Translations under genes and position numbers: made by a program
The notes under the pieces: generated by a model
Seen by the model: only the letters and a program-made list of their open reading frames with translations
Databases searched by the model: none
What the model was told of the DNA's origin: nothing
Shown: positions 1 through 10,046 of the stretch, in pieces
Layout of the letters: the number at the start of each line of letters is the position of its first letter
How positions within the stretch are numbered: position 1 is the first letter of the stretch
From: an uncultured Verrucomicrobia subdivision 3 bacterium
GTDB lineage: Bacteria > Verrucomicrobiota > Verrucomicrobiia > Limisphaerales > UBA11358
Direction: 5' to 3'
Length of the DNA stretch: 62,780 nucleotides
NCBI GenBank assembly: GCA_903895255.1
Contig: CAITTG010000090.1
Span: 1 to 62,780 of the forward strand

Positions 1-91
1 CCATTGCTTTGCCGCCACTTTTGAAGTTAAATCCCGGGGCCACCGTTTGGTGAACCGGGCGTGTGCCCGACGATTGCGTTGTTTTCATCTA

Positions 92-116
92 CCACCAATC
101 AGTTCCTGATCGGTGG
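92..116. repeat. Hairpin downstream of the giant secreted protein gene
   Basis: Arms at 92-102 and 106-116 pair over 11 positions with one mismatch around a TTC loop, and CCTTTT follows on the plus strand. A smaller CGGGC/GCCCG hairpin lies at 56-69. The gene that ends at 199 runs on the minus strand, so the T-run is on the wrong side to terminate it. Otherwise 1-198 shows no gene. Confidence 0.3.
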
Positions 117-198
117 CCTTTTGCCAACTGAATTGTTCCGGATAAGAGCGGCGCGAGGCCCGGGGCGCGGGGCACAGACCCGGGCGGGCTGGCGGGGG

Positions 199-3100
199 TT
201 ATGGTGCCTGTAACCGGAAAAATCCCGGAGGCCCGTTGGGGTTCAACAGGTTGGTGAAATCAAAATTGCCATTATTGTCAAACGTGTTGGTCAGCAGGCG
301 GGTCCAGTTGGTCATGGGGGTGGCCAGGTTGGTGGCGCCGAGCAGGTAAAAGGTTGCGCCCGGGGTGCCGGAACTGCCCTGGAACACGAGCGCGCCCGGG
401 AACGTCGCCACGGAGTTGATCACCGGCGGGGCGGTCACCACGGTGAGCACTCCGGCGGTGTTGAGCGTGCTGACGCTCCAGCCGAGGCCGGAAGGCAGGG
501 GGGGCAGCACCAGGCTGGCAAAGCTGCCGGCATAGCTGCCGGCGTTAAACAGGGTGAAGCTGTCGCCCCTGGCGAAAGTGGCGCCGCCGAGGTTCGTCAC
601 GTTCAACGTGCCGCCGGCGGTCAGGCTGCCGGAAATCCGCGCGGAATTATTGGTGTGGGGTGAACGCTGAATCTGGAACCAGGCGGTCGCGCCCGGGGCC
701 AGGGTCAGATTATTGCTGATGGTGAGGGTGCCCAGGGGATTGCCCGGGGCGAGGCCGCCGCCGGCATTCACATAGACCGGTCCGGCGATGGCGCCGGTGC
801 CGCCCAGGATGCCGCCCGCCGCCGTCACGCTGCCCGCGCCGGTGCCGCTGCCGTTGGTATTATTGACGAGGAGCGTGCCGCCCGTAATCAACGTGCCGCC
901 GCGGTAGCCGTTGGCCCCCGCCAGCGTGGTGGTGCCGGCGTTGGCCTTCAACAGGCTGGTGGCGCCAATCAGCCCCGCGCCCGTGGCGCTGAGGGTGTAA
1001 TTGGTCGCGGCATTGGCAAAGGTCACGCTGCCGGGGGAGACGCTGCCGCCCGCCCCGCCGATGATCACCATGCTGTCGAACGTATTATCATTAAACACAA
1101 TATTGTCTCCATCGGTGTAGACCGCGTACTTCTGGTTTGAAACCCAGTTGTAAGCTGTGAAATCCCAGCCCGAGCCCTGGGAACCGGTCCAAGTTACCAA
1201 GGGACCGTAGAGCGTGTTGGTGGGGATGATCGTGATGACCTCATTTGTGGGCGCGGTCAAAATGCCCGTGCCGGTGGGGGCGGAGAGAATGACGCTGAAG
1301 TTCCGGCTGGACTGGGCCACGCTGCCCGAGAGCAGGGGCACGGAAAAGACATTGGTGATTTGCCGGCTGGCGAAGGTCAGGGTGCCGCTGGTGGCGGTGT
1401 AATCCACCCCGGCGACCGCCGTGCCATCGACCGTGGAATAATTCACCTGCAACGGCTCCCCGTTGGTATTGCCACAAATGACATACACCAGCGCGGAGCC
1501 GATATTGCTGTAGAAACTATTGGAGGCCACGAGGAAACTCAGCGGCACGTTCACATTGTGATCAATGATGGTCGTGGTGGCGGGCGCGGCGAGCGCGGCC
1601 CCGGGCCCCGGGCTGGCCAGGCCCACGGTGAAACTCAAATCCCCGCCGGCGTAGGGTTGATTGTACAGGGTCTGGAGCGTGAGGTTGGTGGTGGTGATGC
1701 CGGGGGCAAAGGTGACGCTGCCATTGGTGACGCCCACAAAATCCACCCCGGCCACGGCGGTGCCATTGGTGGTGGAGTAATAGACGGTCGAGGCGCCGCT
1801 GGTATTATACAGACGAACCACCGGCAGGGTGAGCGTGCCCGGGACGCTGTTGGAGGGTTCGGTGTAGGAATTGGTGGCGGCGCGGAAGGCAATGGCGCAG
1901 TTGGTGTTGATAATGGTGACCGTGGCATTGGTGGCGGCGGCAAAGCCGGCACCCCCGGTGGGATTGGACAGCACCACTGAGAAACGCTCGGTGCCTTCGG
2001 TCGTGGCGGTATTCACCACGCTGACCACAAAGCTCTGGCTGCTTTGACCGCCGCCAAAGCTCAACACCCCGTTGGTCGCCACGTATTTCAGGCCATGGAC
2101 GGCCGTGCCGTCGAGGGTGCTGTAGTTGACGGTGATATTCCCGGTGGTGCCGTTTGTGCGCACGACGGTGACCAGCGTGGTGACGTAACCCGTGCCACCT
2201 CCCGCGATGACCGTATAGTTGGCCGCCGAAAGCAAGAACTGGCCGGGTCCGTTGACGGTGTCAATGATGGTGAGGACGGCATTGGTGGGGGCGATGGGGA
2301 GGGAACCGCCAATACCCGTCAAGCCCAGGCCGATGGTCCGGTTGCCCTCGGGAATATTATTGGCAATGATGGGAATGGCCACCGTGAGATTGGTAACCCC
2401 GGGGGCAAACACCAGGGTTTGCGTTACCGGCGTATAATCCGTGCCGCTGACGGCGGTACCGCTGGTTGTGGTGGCAAATTTCACCTGGGCCGTGCCGTAC
2501 GCGGCGCCATTGCGGAAGACATTGATGCTGGCCACGCCGCTGGCGGCGTTCTTGGGCACGGAGAAATTGGCCGAGGAGAAGCTAATCGTGCTGTCGTCAT
2601 TTACAATGGTCAGGGTGGCGGTGGGTTGATTGCCAATGGCCCCGGCGGTGAAAGGAACGCCCAGGTTCAGATTGGCCGTCAGGTCGGGGGTGACCACGCC
2701 ATCGTCGAACACGGGAATGGTAATGTATTCGATCACTTCACCCGCGGGGAAATCAATATTCGTGACGATATTGGAATAATTCACCCCGGCCACTGCGGTC
2801 CCATCGGTGATGGAAAACGGGACAAACACATCCCCTGAATTATCGGCATTGGTGCCGCTGGTGCCGCCCATGCGCTGTACGGCGATCACGGCGTTGGTGC
2901 TGTGCTCGTCCACCTGGTAATTGGCCAGTGAAAACTGGAACGCCCCGGAGCCGCTTTGCGAACCGCCAAAGACCCGGGCCAGATGCGCCTGGGGTGTGCC
3001 CGCAAACTGGCTGAAGGCCCCGCCCACAATTATTTTTTCGTCGGGAACATTGGCGGGATACCCTTGAATGGTGTCCGCTTCGATGACCACGGCATTCACC

Positions 3101-6100
3101 ATGTCATTGGCGCCACTGCCAAAGTTGATGGTGGGGTCCACGGTGCCGTCGTCATTCAGGCGGGTCAGCCGGTTGCGCGTCACGCCGCTGCAGACGGTGA
3201 ACTGGCCGCCCAGCACGATGCGGCCATCCGCTTGGAGCGCGATGCTGGAAACCATGTTGTTTGCCCCGAGGCCCGGAGTGAAACTGGTGTCCACGGAGCC
3301 GTCCGGATGCAGGCGGGCCACATGATTGAGCGCCACTCCGTTGAAACTGGTAAACTGGCCGCCCAGCAAAATGCCGCCGTCGGGCTGGAGGGTAATGGCG
3401 CGCACGGAATCACTGGCACCCGTGCCGATGACAAAGGTGGCATCCCATGAACCATCCGTGTTCAACCGGGCCAGATGGCTGGCGGGCATCCCATTATAAG
3501 TTAAAAAGTCCCCCCCGATGATGATTTTGCCATCCGCTTGCACGGCGAGAGCGTAAACGGCCAGACTGGATTGCGGGGAGCCGATGCCCTGGCCTCCGGG
3601 GTTAAACGCCGTGTCAGGCGTGCCGTCGGTGTTCAACCGGCCGATGCCATTGAAGGTCGTTCCGTCAAGTGTGGCAAACGCGCCACCCACCAGAACTTTG
3701 CCATCGCCGGGCGACTGGGCCAGGGCATACACCGGATTATCCGCGCCCGAACCCGGATTGAAGGTGGTGTCCAGCGAGCCGTTATAATTCAGGCGCACAA
3801 TCCCGTTCTCCACCACGCCGTCGAAACTGCCAAAGGAGCCACCGGCGAGGATCCGTCCATCCGTCTGGAGGGCGATGGCATAAATCAGACCATTGGCCCC
3901 CGAGCTGGCCGAAGGTAGCAGGAAGCCGGCATCCAGTGAACCGTCCGCGTTCAGCCGGGCCAGGCTTTGGCGGGGGACGCCGTTGGCGATCGTAAAATTA
4001 CCGCCCACCAAGAGTTGGTTGTTAGGCTGGAGGGCCAGGGCATTGACGGTGCCGTTGAACCCGGCAAACGGACTGAAGGTGGGATCTGGCGCCCCGGGCG
4101 GTTCACTCACGCTGTCCGTGTCGATGATGTTCACGACGGCGTTGCTCGGGCTGCCCAGCGCCATCCCGGGCGTGGCATTGGTCAACACGAGGTTGAAGGC
4201 CAGCGGACCGTCCGGCTGCCCATCCTCAATGATGGGCACTTGCAGATATTCCATGGCCTGGCCGTTGGTGAAGGTCAACACGCCATTGGTGGCGGTGTAA
4301 TTGAGGCCGGCAAGGGCGGTGCCATCCTGCGTGGCGAAGTTCACCGTGACGGTCTGGGCGGTGCCGCCGGTGCGGGTGACGGGAACGTGGGCATAGCCCG
4401 CATATTTTTTCACGGAGTACACACTTGAGCCAAACTGGACGGTGCCCGGGAAATCCACGTTGCTGATGGTCAGCGTCGCGTTGGTGATGGAGGAGAGGCC
4501 CAGAATGGAGCCATTGGGCACGGTGTTGAGCAGGCCGTTGGTCAGCCATAAGTTTACGGTCAGATTGGAGGTGAACAGGCCGTCGTGCAGAACCGGGACC
4601 GAGATGGTTTTGACGGAAAGGTCCCCGTTATTCCATTGGAGCACATTGGTGATGCCAGTGTAATTCACCCCGCTGGCGGCGGTGCCGCCGCCGGCCACGA
4701 CGGTGACGTTCAACGTGCCGGTGCTGCCGCCCAGGCGGTTGAGCGAGACGGTGGCTGACCCGGCGGTCTCGCTGGTGTTAAAATTGGTCGCGGTAAAGGC
4801 AATGTGGCCGGCGGTGAACGCGTTATTCACAATGGTCAATACCGCGTTGGTCCCCGTGGCGATGGCGCCACCCGTGGCACCGTAAAGTTGCAAGTTCACC
4901 GTCCGGTCGGGATTGGTGCCGGTGCCGCTGGCGGTTTTGACCTTGAAGGTCTGGCTGGTCACCCCGGGGCCAAAGGTCAGCACCCCGCTGACGGCGGTGA
5001 AATTGGCGGGGCTCACGGCGGTGCCATTGAGGGTGCGGTAATTGATCTGCACAGTGTTATCCGAACCATTGGCGCGCGTCACAGTAATGGTGGCGGTGCC
5101 GCCCTGATTGACCAGGTAGCCGGTCGAGGCAAACCCAAACACTCCGGGCTTGATGTTGCTATCGATGATGGTCAACGGGGCGGTGTCGTAATACCCCAGC
5201 GCGGCGCCCAGGGGAATCGCTTCGCCCCCCAGCATGAAGGTGCTGCCATCGGGGGATGAAAGGCTGATCCCGGCGTTCAAGTTGCCGGTGATGTTGGTGT
5301 CATTGGCGATGGTGAAGAACACATCGGGATAGGTGCCGGGAGCCTTGGTGCCATAAGTCGAATCGTAGGTGTAATTCGGACCGAAGGTGCCGGCGGTGGC
5401 CGACCCGCCGCTCCCGCCGGTGGAGGCGATGGTTGGCCAGGTGGCGGTGGCGCCGCCGGCCACATCGTTGGTGGTGGCAATGCCCGGTCCGGGCGAACCA
5501 TATTCCGGCGAGCACACGGCCGAGATGGCCCCCAGACTGCCGTTGGTGCGGACGATGGACACGTACAGGGTGCCGGCGCTCTTGTCCGCGGAATAACTGC
5601 TGTAGGAAAGCGAGATGTTCCCCGGTCCCGGGGTGGAACCGCCAATCAACCGGGCCACGTTGCTGCGCGGATGAATGTCCATGCGGCCGACGTTGAAAAT
5701 TCCAGAATTGGTGGGCATGACGTACAAGCCGGCATGTTCCGCCGTGCCGCCGCCCACGCGCAGAAAATCGCCGCCGATGATCACGTTGGCCGTGCCCGGT
5801 TCAACGGCAATTGCCGAAACGAAATTGCGATTGTTGCCGGACGGGTAGTCACTGGGATTGACCGCATCGGGGTTGTGGTAATGGTTCACCAGGCCGGCAA
5901 ACTGATTATAGGCGGTGTCCATGAAACTGGTGTCCAGGCTGCCGTAGGGAAACAGGCGGGCGATGCCCACCCGCCGGGTCTGGTTATAGGTGGTAAAATC
6001 GCCGCCGATAAGAATGTTCCCGTCCGGCTGAAAGGTGATGGCATAGACGGCATCCGCCATGCCGGTCAGCGGATTAAACGTGCCGTTATTCGTGCTGGAA

Positions 6101-7857
6101 CCGGGGTTAAAGGTCGTGTCCACCAGGCCATTGGCATCCAGTTGCACGATGCCGTTGTAGCGGGCGAGCTCCATGTAGGAGAAACGGCCCCCGACAAGCA
6201 CCCCGTTGCCCTGGATGGCGAGGGCATACACCGGATCGGTGGAGCCGGAATCGGGATTGTAAGTGCCGATGCCGGAGAGAAAGTTGGTGTCCACCAAGCC
6301 GTTGGCGTTCAACCGGGCGACGCCGCCGTATTGCTGGCCGGCCACGGTGTCAAAATCGCCACCGATGATGACGCGGCCGGTGGCGTCCACCACCACGGCA
6401 TTGACCACCCCATCGGGACCGGTGCCGGGATTAAAAGAGGTATCCAGCGAACCATCCGCGTTTAACCGGGCGACCCCAGCCAGGTTGATTCCGTTCACGG
6501 TGGAGAAACTGCCAGCGATGACGATTTGGCCGTTGGTTTGCAAGGCAAGGGACAACACCTGGCCGTTCGCGCCGGTTCCCGGATTAAACGTCGTGTCCAC
6601 GGAACCATCGCTGTTCAGCCGGGCAATATGGTGCCGGTTGGCGCCATTGAACGCCGTAAAATTGCCGCCGATGATAATTTTCCCGTCCGGTTGGAGCGCC
6701 ATGGCGTTAATGACATCGTTGGCACCGCTGTTGGGGGGCGCGAGGAACGTGGGGTCCTGGTAACCGCTGGCGAGCACCCGCACAATGCGATTGTAAGGAT
6801 TGGAATCAAACGAATTGAAACTGCCGGCAATGATGGCATTACCATCGGTTTGTTCCACGACGGCATACACTGTGCCGCCATTGCCGTTGGCGGTGTCGCT
6901 CACCCCGCCTTGCGTGCCGGGATACTTGAGATAGGGCGGGGTGGAATCATTGGTGTTGTCCTTGTTCCAATACGGGTCCACGGAACCGGCGGGCAAAATG
7001 CTGGCCACGGAACCGGCGGTCAGGGCCAGAATGGTGACGGTGGTCTGGCTCACCGAGCCGATGATACCCGTGCCGGCTGGATTCGACAGCACCAGGTTAA
7101 AATCCTTGTTGAAACCGCTGCCGCTGTTCAGCAGTCCAATGGTGATGGTGGCGTTGGTCACCCCGGCGGCAAAGTTCACCGAGCCGGAGGTCGGGCCGGT
7201 GTAATCCACGCCGGCCTGCGCATAATCGGAACCGGCGGTGAGGGGGCCCCCGGTGCTGATGGCGTAATTCACGGAACCGCCCGTATCCGGTGGTCCGTTG
7301 AGGGTGCGAGAGACCGTAATGGTCGCGTTGGGGGCGCTGGCATCCACCCGGTAGGCGGTGCTGACAAAATCATAAATGGAATTGGTGGAGGTGGCGTTGG
7401 TCGAGATGGTGGTGGTCACGCCGGTGGTGGTGCCCAGGGTGGGCGGGGCCAAATCCGCCGATTCCAGCGGGTCCAGGGTGGGGGTGCCCAGGGTGACCGG
7501 ATTGGTGGCCCCGGACGGCACCACAATGGACGCGCTCATCTGATAATCATCAAATACCAGCGTGCCATTGGTCGCCCCGGAATAGGGCACGATGACCCGG
7601 CCGTTGGCCCCACCCAGGCGGGTCACGGTCACCAGGGAGCTGCCGGCGCCGGCACCATTGGTCAAGCCGCCCGTGGTGAATTGGAAAACGCCGGAGGGAA
7701 TGGTGCCCTGCGCGCTTGCCGACTGGATGGCCAAACCCAGTAACAGGCACAGTGTCATGGCGGCCACCTGTCTGGCCAGCGCCGCCCAGGGCCGCGAGTT
7801 AATTTTGGGTTGGTGATGAGTTGCCAACCGGCCGGCGATTTTCTGCTTAAATACGTT
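199..7857 (-). CDS. Giant secreted Calx-beta / delta-60 repeat protein with autotransporter-type beta repeat
   Basis: A probably secreted surface protein of 2552 residues. I chose the GTG at 7857 because AAAGGA stands just upstream, and a hydrophobic signal segment (LCLLLGLAI, then SASAQ) follows about 35 residues later. The body alternates two repeat types. One is delta-60 beta-propeller-like units with the core LQPDGKIIIGGNF, in two blocks of about six or seven near residues 330-720 and 1300-1620. The other is many Calx-beta domains recognisable by phrases such as GTAVAGVDYT and LTIVNND. Near the C-terminus is a PATR-like autotransporter-associated beta-strand unit (GGTLLVN...GGTGAI), then a short beta domain. 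No PEP-CTERM or transmembrane anchor is visible. Such proteins are common in Verrucomicrobiota and are usually assigned to adhesion or extracellular matrix; the exact role is unknown. Confidence 0.9.
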   Translation of the reverse strand, partial: NVFKQKIAGRLATHHQPKINSRPWAALARQVAAMTLCLLLGLAIQSASAQGTIPSGVFQFTTGGLTNGAGAGSSLVTVTRLGGANGRVIVPYSGATNGTLVFDDYQMSASIVVPSGATNPVTLGTPTLDPLESADLAPPTLGTTTGVTTTISTNATSTNSIYDFVSTAYRVDASAPNATITVSRTLNGPPDTGGSVNYAISTGGPLTAGSDYAQAGVDYTGPTSGSVNFAAGVTNATITIGLLNSGSGFNKDFNLVLSNPAGTGIIGSVSQTTVTILALTAGSVASILPAGSVDPYWNKDNTNDSTPPYLKYPGTQGGVSDTANGNGGTVYAVVEQTDGNAIIAGSFNSFDSNPYNRIVRVLASGYQDPTFLAPPNSGANDVINAMALQPDGKIIIGGNFTAFNGANRHHIARLNSDGSVDTTFNPGTGANGQVLSLALQTNGQIVIAGSFSTVNGINLAGVARLNADGSLDTSFNPGTGPDGVVNAVVVDATGRVIIGGDFDTVAGQQYGGVARLNANGLVDTNFLSGIGTYNPDSGSTDPVYALAIQGNGVLVGGRFSYMELARYNGIVQLDANGLVDTTFNPGSSTNNGTFNPLTGMADAVYAITFQPDGNILIGGDFTTYNQTRRVGIARLFPYGSLDTSFMDTAYNQFAGLVNHYHNPDAVNPSDYPSGNNRNFVSAIAVEPGTANVIIGGDFLRVGGGTAEHAGLYVMPTNSGIFNVGRMDIHPRSNVARLIGGSTPGPGNISLSYSSYSADKSAGTLYVSIVRTNGSLGAISAVCSPEYGSPGPGIATTNDVAGGATATWPTIASTGGSGGSATAGTFGPNYTYDSTYGTKAPGTYPDVFFTIANDTNITGNLNAGISLSSPDGSTFMLGGEAIPLGAALGYYDTAPLTIIDSNIKPGVFGFASTGYLVNQGGTATITVTRANGSDNTVQINYRTLNGTAVSPANFTAVSGVLTFGPGVTSQTFKVKTASGTGTNPDRTVNLQLYGATGGAIATGTNAVLTIVNNAFTAGHIAFTATNFNTSETAGSATVSLNRLGGSTGTLNVTVVAGGGTAASGVNYTGITNVLQWNNGDLSVKTISVPVLHDGLFTSNLTVNLWLTNGLLNTVPNGSILGLSSITNATLTISNVDFPGTVQFGSSVYSVKKYAGYAHVPVTRTGGTAQTVTVNFATQDGTALAGLNYTATNGVLTFTNGQAMEYLQVPIIEDGQPDGPLAFNLVLTNATPGMALGSPSNAVVNIIDTDSVSEPPGAPDPTFSPFAGFNGTVNALALQPNNQLLVGGNFTIANGVPRQSLARLNADGSLDAGFLLPSASSGANGLIYAIALQTDGRILAGGSFGSFDGVVENGIVRLNYNGSLDTTFNPGSGADNPVYALAQSPGDGKVLVGGAFATLDGTTFNGIGRLNTDGTPDTAFNPGGQGIGSPQSSLAVYALAVQADGKIIIGGDFLTYNGMPASHLARLNTDGSWDATFVIGTGASDSVRAITLQPDGGILLGGQFTSFNGVALNHVARLHPDGSVDTSFTPGLGANNMVSSIALQADGRIVLGGQFTVCSGVTRNRLTRLNDDGTVDPTINFGSGANDMVNAVVIEADTIQGYPANVPDEKIIVGGAFSQFAGTPQAHLARVFGGSQSGSGAFQFSLANYQVDEHSTNAVIAVQRMGGTSGTNADNSGDVFVPFSITDGTAVAGVNYSNIVTNIDFPAGEVIEYITIPVFDDGVVTPDLTANLNLGVPFTAGAIGNQPTATLTIVNDDSTISFSSANFSVPKNAASGVASINVFRNGAAYGTAQVKFATTTSGTAVSGTDYTPVTQTLVFAPGVTNLTVAIPIIANNIPEGNRTIGLGLTGIGGSLPIAPTNAVLTIIDTVNGPGQFLLSAANYTVIAGGGTGYVTTLVTVVRTNGTTGNITVNYSTLDGTAVHGLKYVATNGVLSFGGGQSSQSFVVSVVNTATTEGTERFSVVLSNPTGGAGFAAATNATVTIINTNCAIAFRAATNSYTEPSNSVPGTLTLPVVRLYNTSGASTVYYSTTNGTAVAGVDFVGVTNGSVTFAPGITTTNLTLQTLYNQPYAGGDLSFTVGLASPGPGAALAAPATTTIIDHNVNVPLSFLVASNSFYSNIGSALVYVICGNTNGEPLQVNYSTVDGTAVAGVDYTATSGTLTFASRQITNVFSVPLLSGSVAQSSRNFSVILSAPTGTGILTAPTNEVITIIPTNTLYGPLVTWTGSQGSGWDFTAYNWVSNQKYAVYTDGDNIVFNDNTFDSMVIIGGAGGSVSPGSVTFANAATNYTLSATGAGLIGATSLLKANAGTTTLAGANGYRGGTLITGGTLLVNNTNGSGTGAGSVTAAGGILGGTGAIAGPVYVNAGGGLAPGNPLGTLTISNNLTLAPGATAWFQIQRSPHTNNSARISGSLTAGGTLNVTNLGGATFARGDSFTLFNAGSYAGSFASLVLPPLPSGLGWSVSTLNTAGVLTVVTAPPVINSVATFPGALVFQGSSGTPGATFYLLGATNLATPMTNWTRLLTNTFDNNGNFDFTNLLNPNGPPGFFRLQAP

Positions 7858-8104
7858 CACAAGATTCCTTTGTTTGCAGCCACCGTTCCCGCCCGGCTGC
7901 CCGGCCATGCGCACGCAGCCGGGGGCGGCGGCAAAATGCCACGGGCAACCGGTCAGGCGTGATGCGGTGGGAAATTATTTAGTGGTGTGAGGAACCTTAT
8001 TCTCAAGGAAGGACAGCGTCAACAGGATTTGGCAGCATTATAATACTGGCGAACTCCGATTAAGCGCTGGTCATCAACCGGTTGTCATACAGACTGGAGG
8101 TCGG

Positions 8105-9247
8105 TCAAGCGGGCAGGCTCTCGAACTGGCTGAGGGCGACCCAGGGATCAATGCGGGCGAGGAGGAAGTGGGCCCAGTGGTTTTGGGTGCGCTGCCAGAG
8201 GGTCTGGGACTTTTTCCAGGCAGCGCGCTCGATTTTGCGGGAATGTAGGAGCGCCCCGGCAAACAGGGCGGCGGCCCCGGCGGCGGTGGCGGGGTCCGCC
8301 AGGCGGAGCATCAGTTCGTAATTTAAATTGAGGCTGCGGAGGTCGAGGTTGGAGGAACCGGCGTAGGTCACCCCATCCAGGAGGATCAGCTTGGCATGCA
8401 GAATCTGGGGTTGATATTCGTAGATTTCCACCCCGCCGCGCAACAGGCGGAGGTACAGGCTGCGGGCGGCCATTTGGGAAACGGGCACGTCCGTGCGGCC
8501 CGCGAGCAGGAGTTGGACACGCCCGCCGCGCCGGACGACGCGCAGCAAATCGCGGCGCACCCTGCGGGTGGGCAGGAAATAGGCGCTGATGATGCGCACG
8601 TCGCGCGCGGTGGCGAGGTCTTGCGACAGGGCGATTTGAAACCGGCTGGCGCCCCGGCCGGGATGGGTGGTCAGCAAATGGCCGGTCCGGGGCATTTCCG
8701 GCGGACGCTTCCGACGGAACGGGCGCAGGCGCAGCATGGGCTTGCGGTGGAAACTGGCCAGGGCGAACAACTCGGCGAAGGAGTCAGCCAGTTCGCCCGC
8801 GAGTCGGGGGTTTTCCAACCGCAGGCCCAGGTCGTACCAGCCCTGGGTGAGCCCGTCGCCATCGTATTCATCGGCCAAATTGAAGCCGCCCACGAAGATG
8901 ACGCGGGCGTCGCAGATTAATAATTTGCGATGGTCGCGCACACCAAACCGCCAGCGGCGCAGGGGATTGAAGCGGCGCACCTCGCCGCCGGCCGCCACGA
9001 GAGGGTCGAAAAACCGGTCGGGCAGAAACCAGGAGCCCACGGCATCCACGAGCACCCTCACCCTCACCCCGCGTTGGGCGGCGGCCACGAGGGCAGCGCG
9101 CACCTGCTGGCCAAGGCGGCCATTAGCGTAAATATACGTTTCCAACTCAATGGAAGTCTGGGCCGCCGCGAGGGCCGCGAGCAGGGCCGGAAAGATTTCC
9201 CGGCCCGCGCACAACCATTGCGGGGCGGACGGTGAGGCGGCGGTCAT
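8105..9247 (-). CDS. Phospholipase D family / cardiolipin synthase-like protein
   Basis: A 380-residue PLD-superfamily enzyme. Two HKD signatures are visible: HRKLLICD at about residues 106-113 and HAKLILLDG at about 284-291, each followed by the conserved GG/SN turn (GGFN, GSSNLD). This is the layout of bacterial cardiolipin synthases (ClsB type, without N-terminal membrane helices), which make cardiolipin by phosphatidyl transfer. I chose the ATG at 9247 because it overlaps the stop of the upstream NYN gene as ATGA. A longer reading to 9373 would cover that gene and has a low-complexity N-terminus. It sits in a two-gene operon with the NYN-domain protein. A nonspecific PLD-type nuclease or lipase is possible but less likely. 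Confidence 0.82.
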   Translation of the reverse strand: MTAASPSAPQWLCAGREIFPALLAALAAAQTSIELETYIYANGRLGQQVRAALVAAAQRGVRVRVLVDAVGSWFLPDRFFDPLVAAGGEVRRFNPLRRWRFGVRDHRKLLICDARVIFVGGFNLADEYDGDGLTQGWYDLGLRLENPRLAGELADSFAELFALASFHRKPMLRLRPFRRKRPPEMPRTGHLLTTHPGRGASRFQIALSQDLATARDVRIISAYFLPTRRVRRDLLRVVRRGGRVQLLLAGRTDVPVSQMAARSLYLRLLRGGVEIYEYQPQILHAKLILLDGVTYAGSSNLDLRSLNLNYELMLRLADPATAAGAAALFAGALLHSRKIERAAWKKSQTLWQRTQNHWAHFLLARIDPWVALSQFESLPA

Positions 9248-9738
9248 GATTTTCCCGGCGCAGGCGGGCGGTTGGCGCGGCGGAAGGCCTCGCGCTGGGC
9301 GCGGTTGTAATTTTCCAAGTCCTCCTGCAATTCGTCCTGCGCGCCGCCGAGGCGGCGGATGAAATTTTCGCAACTGGAGAAGGAGGAGCCGAAGCCGCTG
9401 ACGAGGTCGCGCTCGGTGAGGTCGTTGGTGACGACGAGCACCTCGCCGAAGGCCTGGAACCGGTGGGCGGCGCGTTCGATGAGGTCATCGGCGGTCTGGC
9501 CCGCGCCGGAGAACAGGACTTCCATGCCCCGGCTGGAATGGGGCTTGGGGGTGCCGGGCGGCGCGCCGGCGCCATCGAAGAAAACGGTGACGGGCTCGCC
9601 GGTGGCGTCATGGAACTGGGTGAGAATTTGGATGAGTTCGTCCCGGGCCCGGGCGGAATGGCGCGGCGCGCCCGGGGCCAGTTCGGGCCAGGCATGCAGC
9701 AGCGAGTAGCCATCAATGAGGATGCGGACGAGCGCCAT
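9244..9738 (-). CDS. NYN-domain (YacP-like) putative RNase
   Basis: A 164-residue single-domain protein of the NYN/PIN-like fold. It starts with the family hallmark ILIDGYSLLH (Asp at residue 9), then VFFDGAG near 54, TADDLIE near 84 and VVTNDLTERD near 105. These supply the acidic residues that bind metal in PIN-like ribonucleases such as YacP/Rae1. The C-terminus is a charged tail. Its stop overlaps the start of the PLD gene by four bases, so the two are translationally coupled. A 14-codon copy of its beginning lies about 2 kb away at 11696-11737. Confidence 0.75.
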   Translation of the reverse strand: MALVRILIDGYSLLHAWPELAPGAPRHSARARDELIQILTQFHDATGEPVTVFFDGAGAPPGTPKPHSSRGMEVLFSGAGQTADDLIERAAHRFQAFGEVLVVTNDLTERDLVSGFGSSFSSCENFIRRLGGAQDELQEDLENYNRAQREAFRRANRPPAPGKS

Positions 9739-9883
9739 GGCAAGAGGCTATCGTTGACCGTGATTTTCGTCCATTAAACAAACGGAGGTGGGTTCAACCA
9801 TTTGAGTTGCATTTGGCGCAGCCTGGCGCATTTACCCCCTGGATTAAGCACCAAGTAACTTTTACCAGCAGCCCGTGATGTTT

Positions 9884-10006
9884 GATCCGAATGTTGAGGC
9901 ACGCCCCGGAAAAGGAGATTGACCCAACGGCGAAGCCGGCAGAGGATTGAAGCATGACCACCGACAACAACCGCTCAAAAATGATTGGGCTGAGTTTGGG
10001 TTAACA
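9884..10006. repeat. 123-bp imperfect direct repeat, copy 1
   Basis: This stretch matches 10930-11053 over its whole length with scattered substitutions, in the same orientation. Landmarks are GGAAAAGGAGATTGACCCAA, GCATGACCACCGAC and ATGATTGGGCTGAGTTTGGG, ending in TTAACA. Each copy ends within 20-40 bases of the start of a small unknown gene (10047 and 11070). It fills most of the gap 9739-10046, where I see no gene. It may be a dispersed genomic repeat or a shared leader; the sequence does not decide which. Confidence 0.85.
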
Positions 10007-10046
10007 GAACTGTCAGGCATCATCCACACCTCAACCAGAGCACACC

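Noticed and set aside
6526..7743. Plus-strand frame of 405 codons opposite the giant secreted protein
   Set aside because: Gly/Ile/His-rich low-complexity translation, complementary to repeat-encoding DNA; no independent support.
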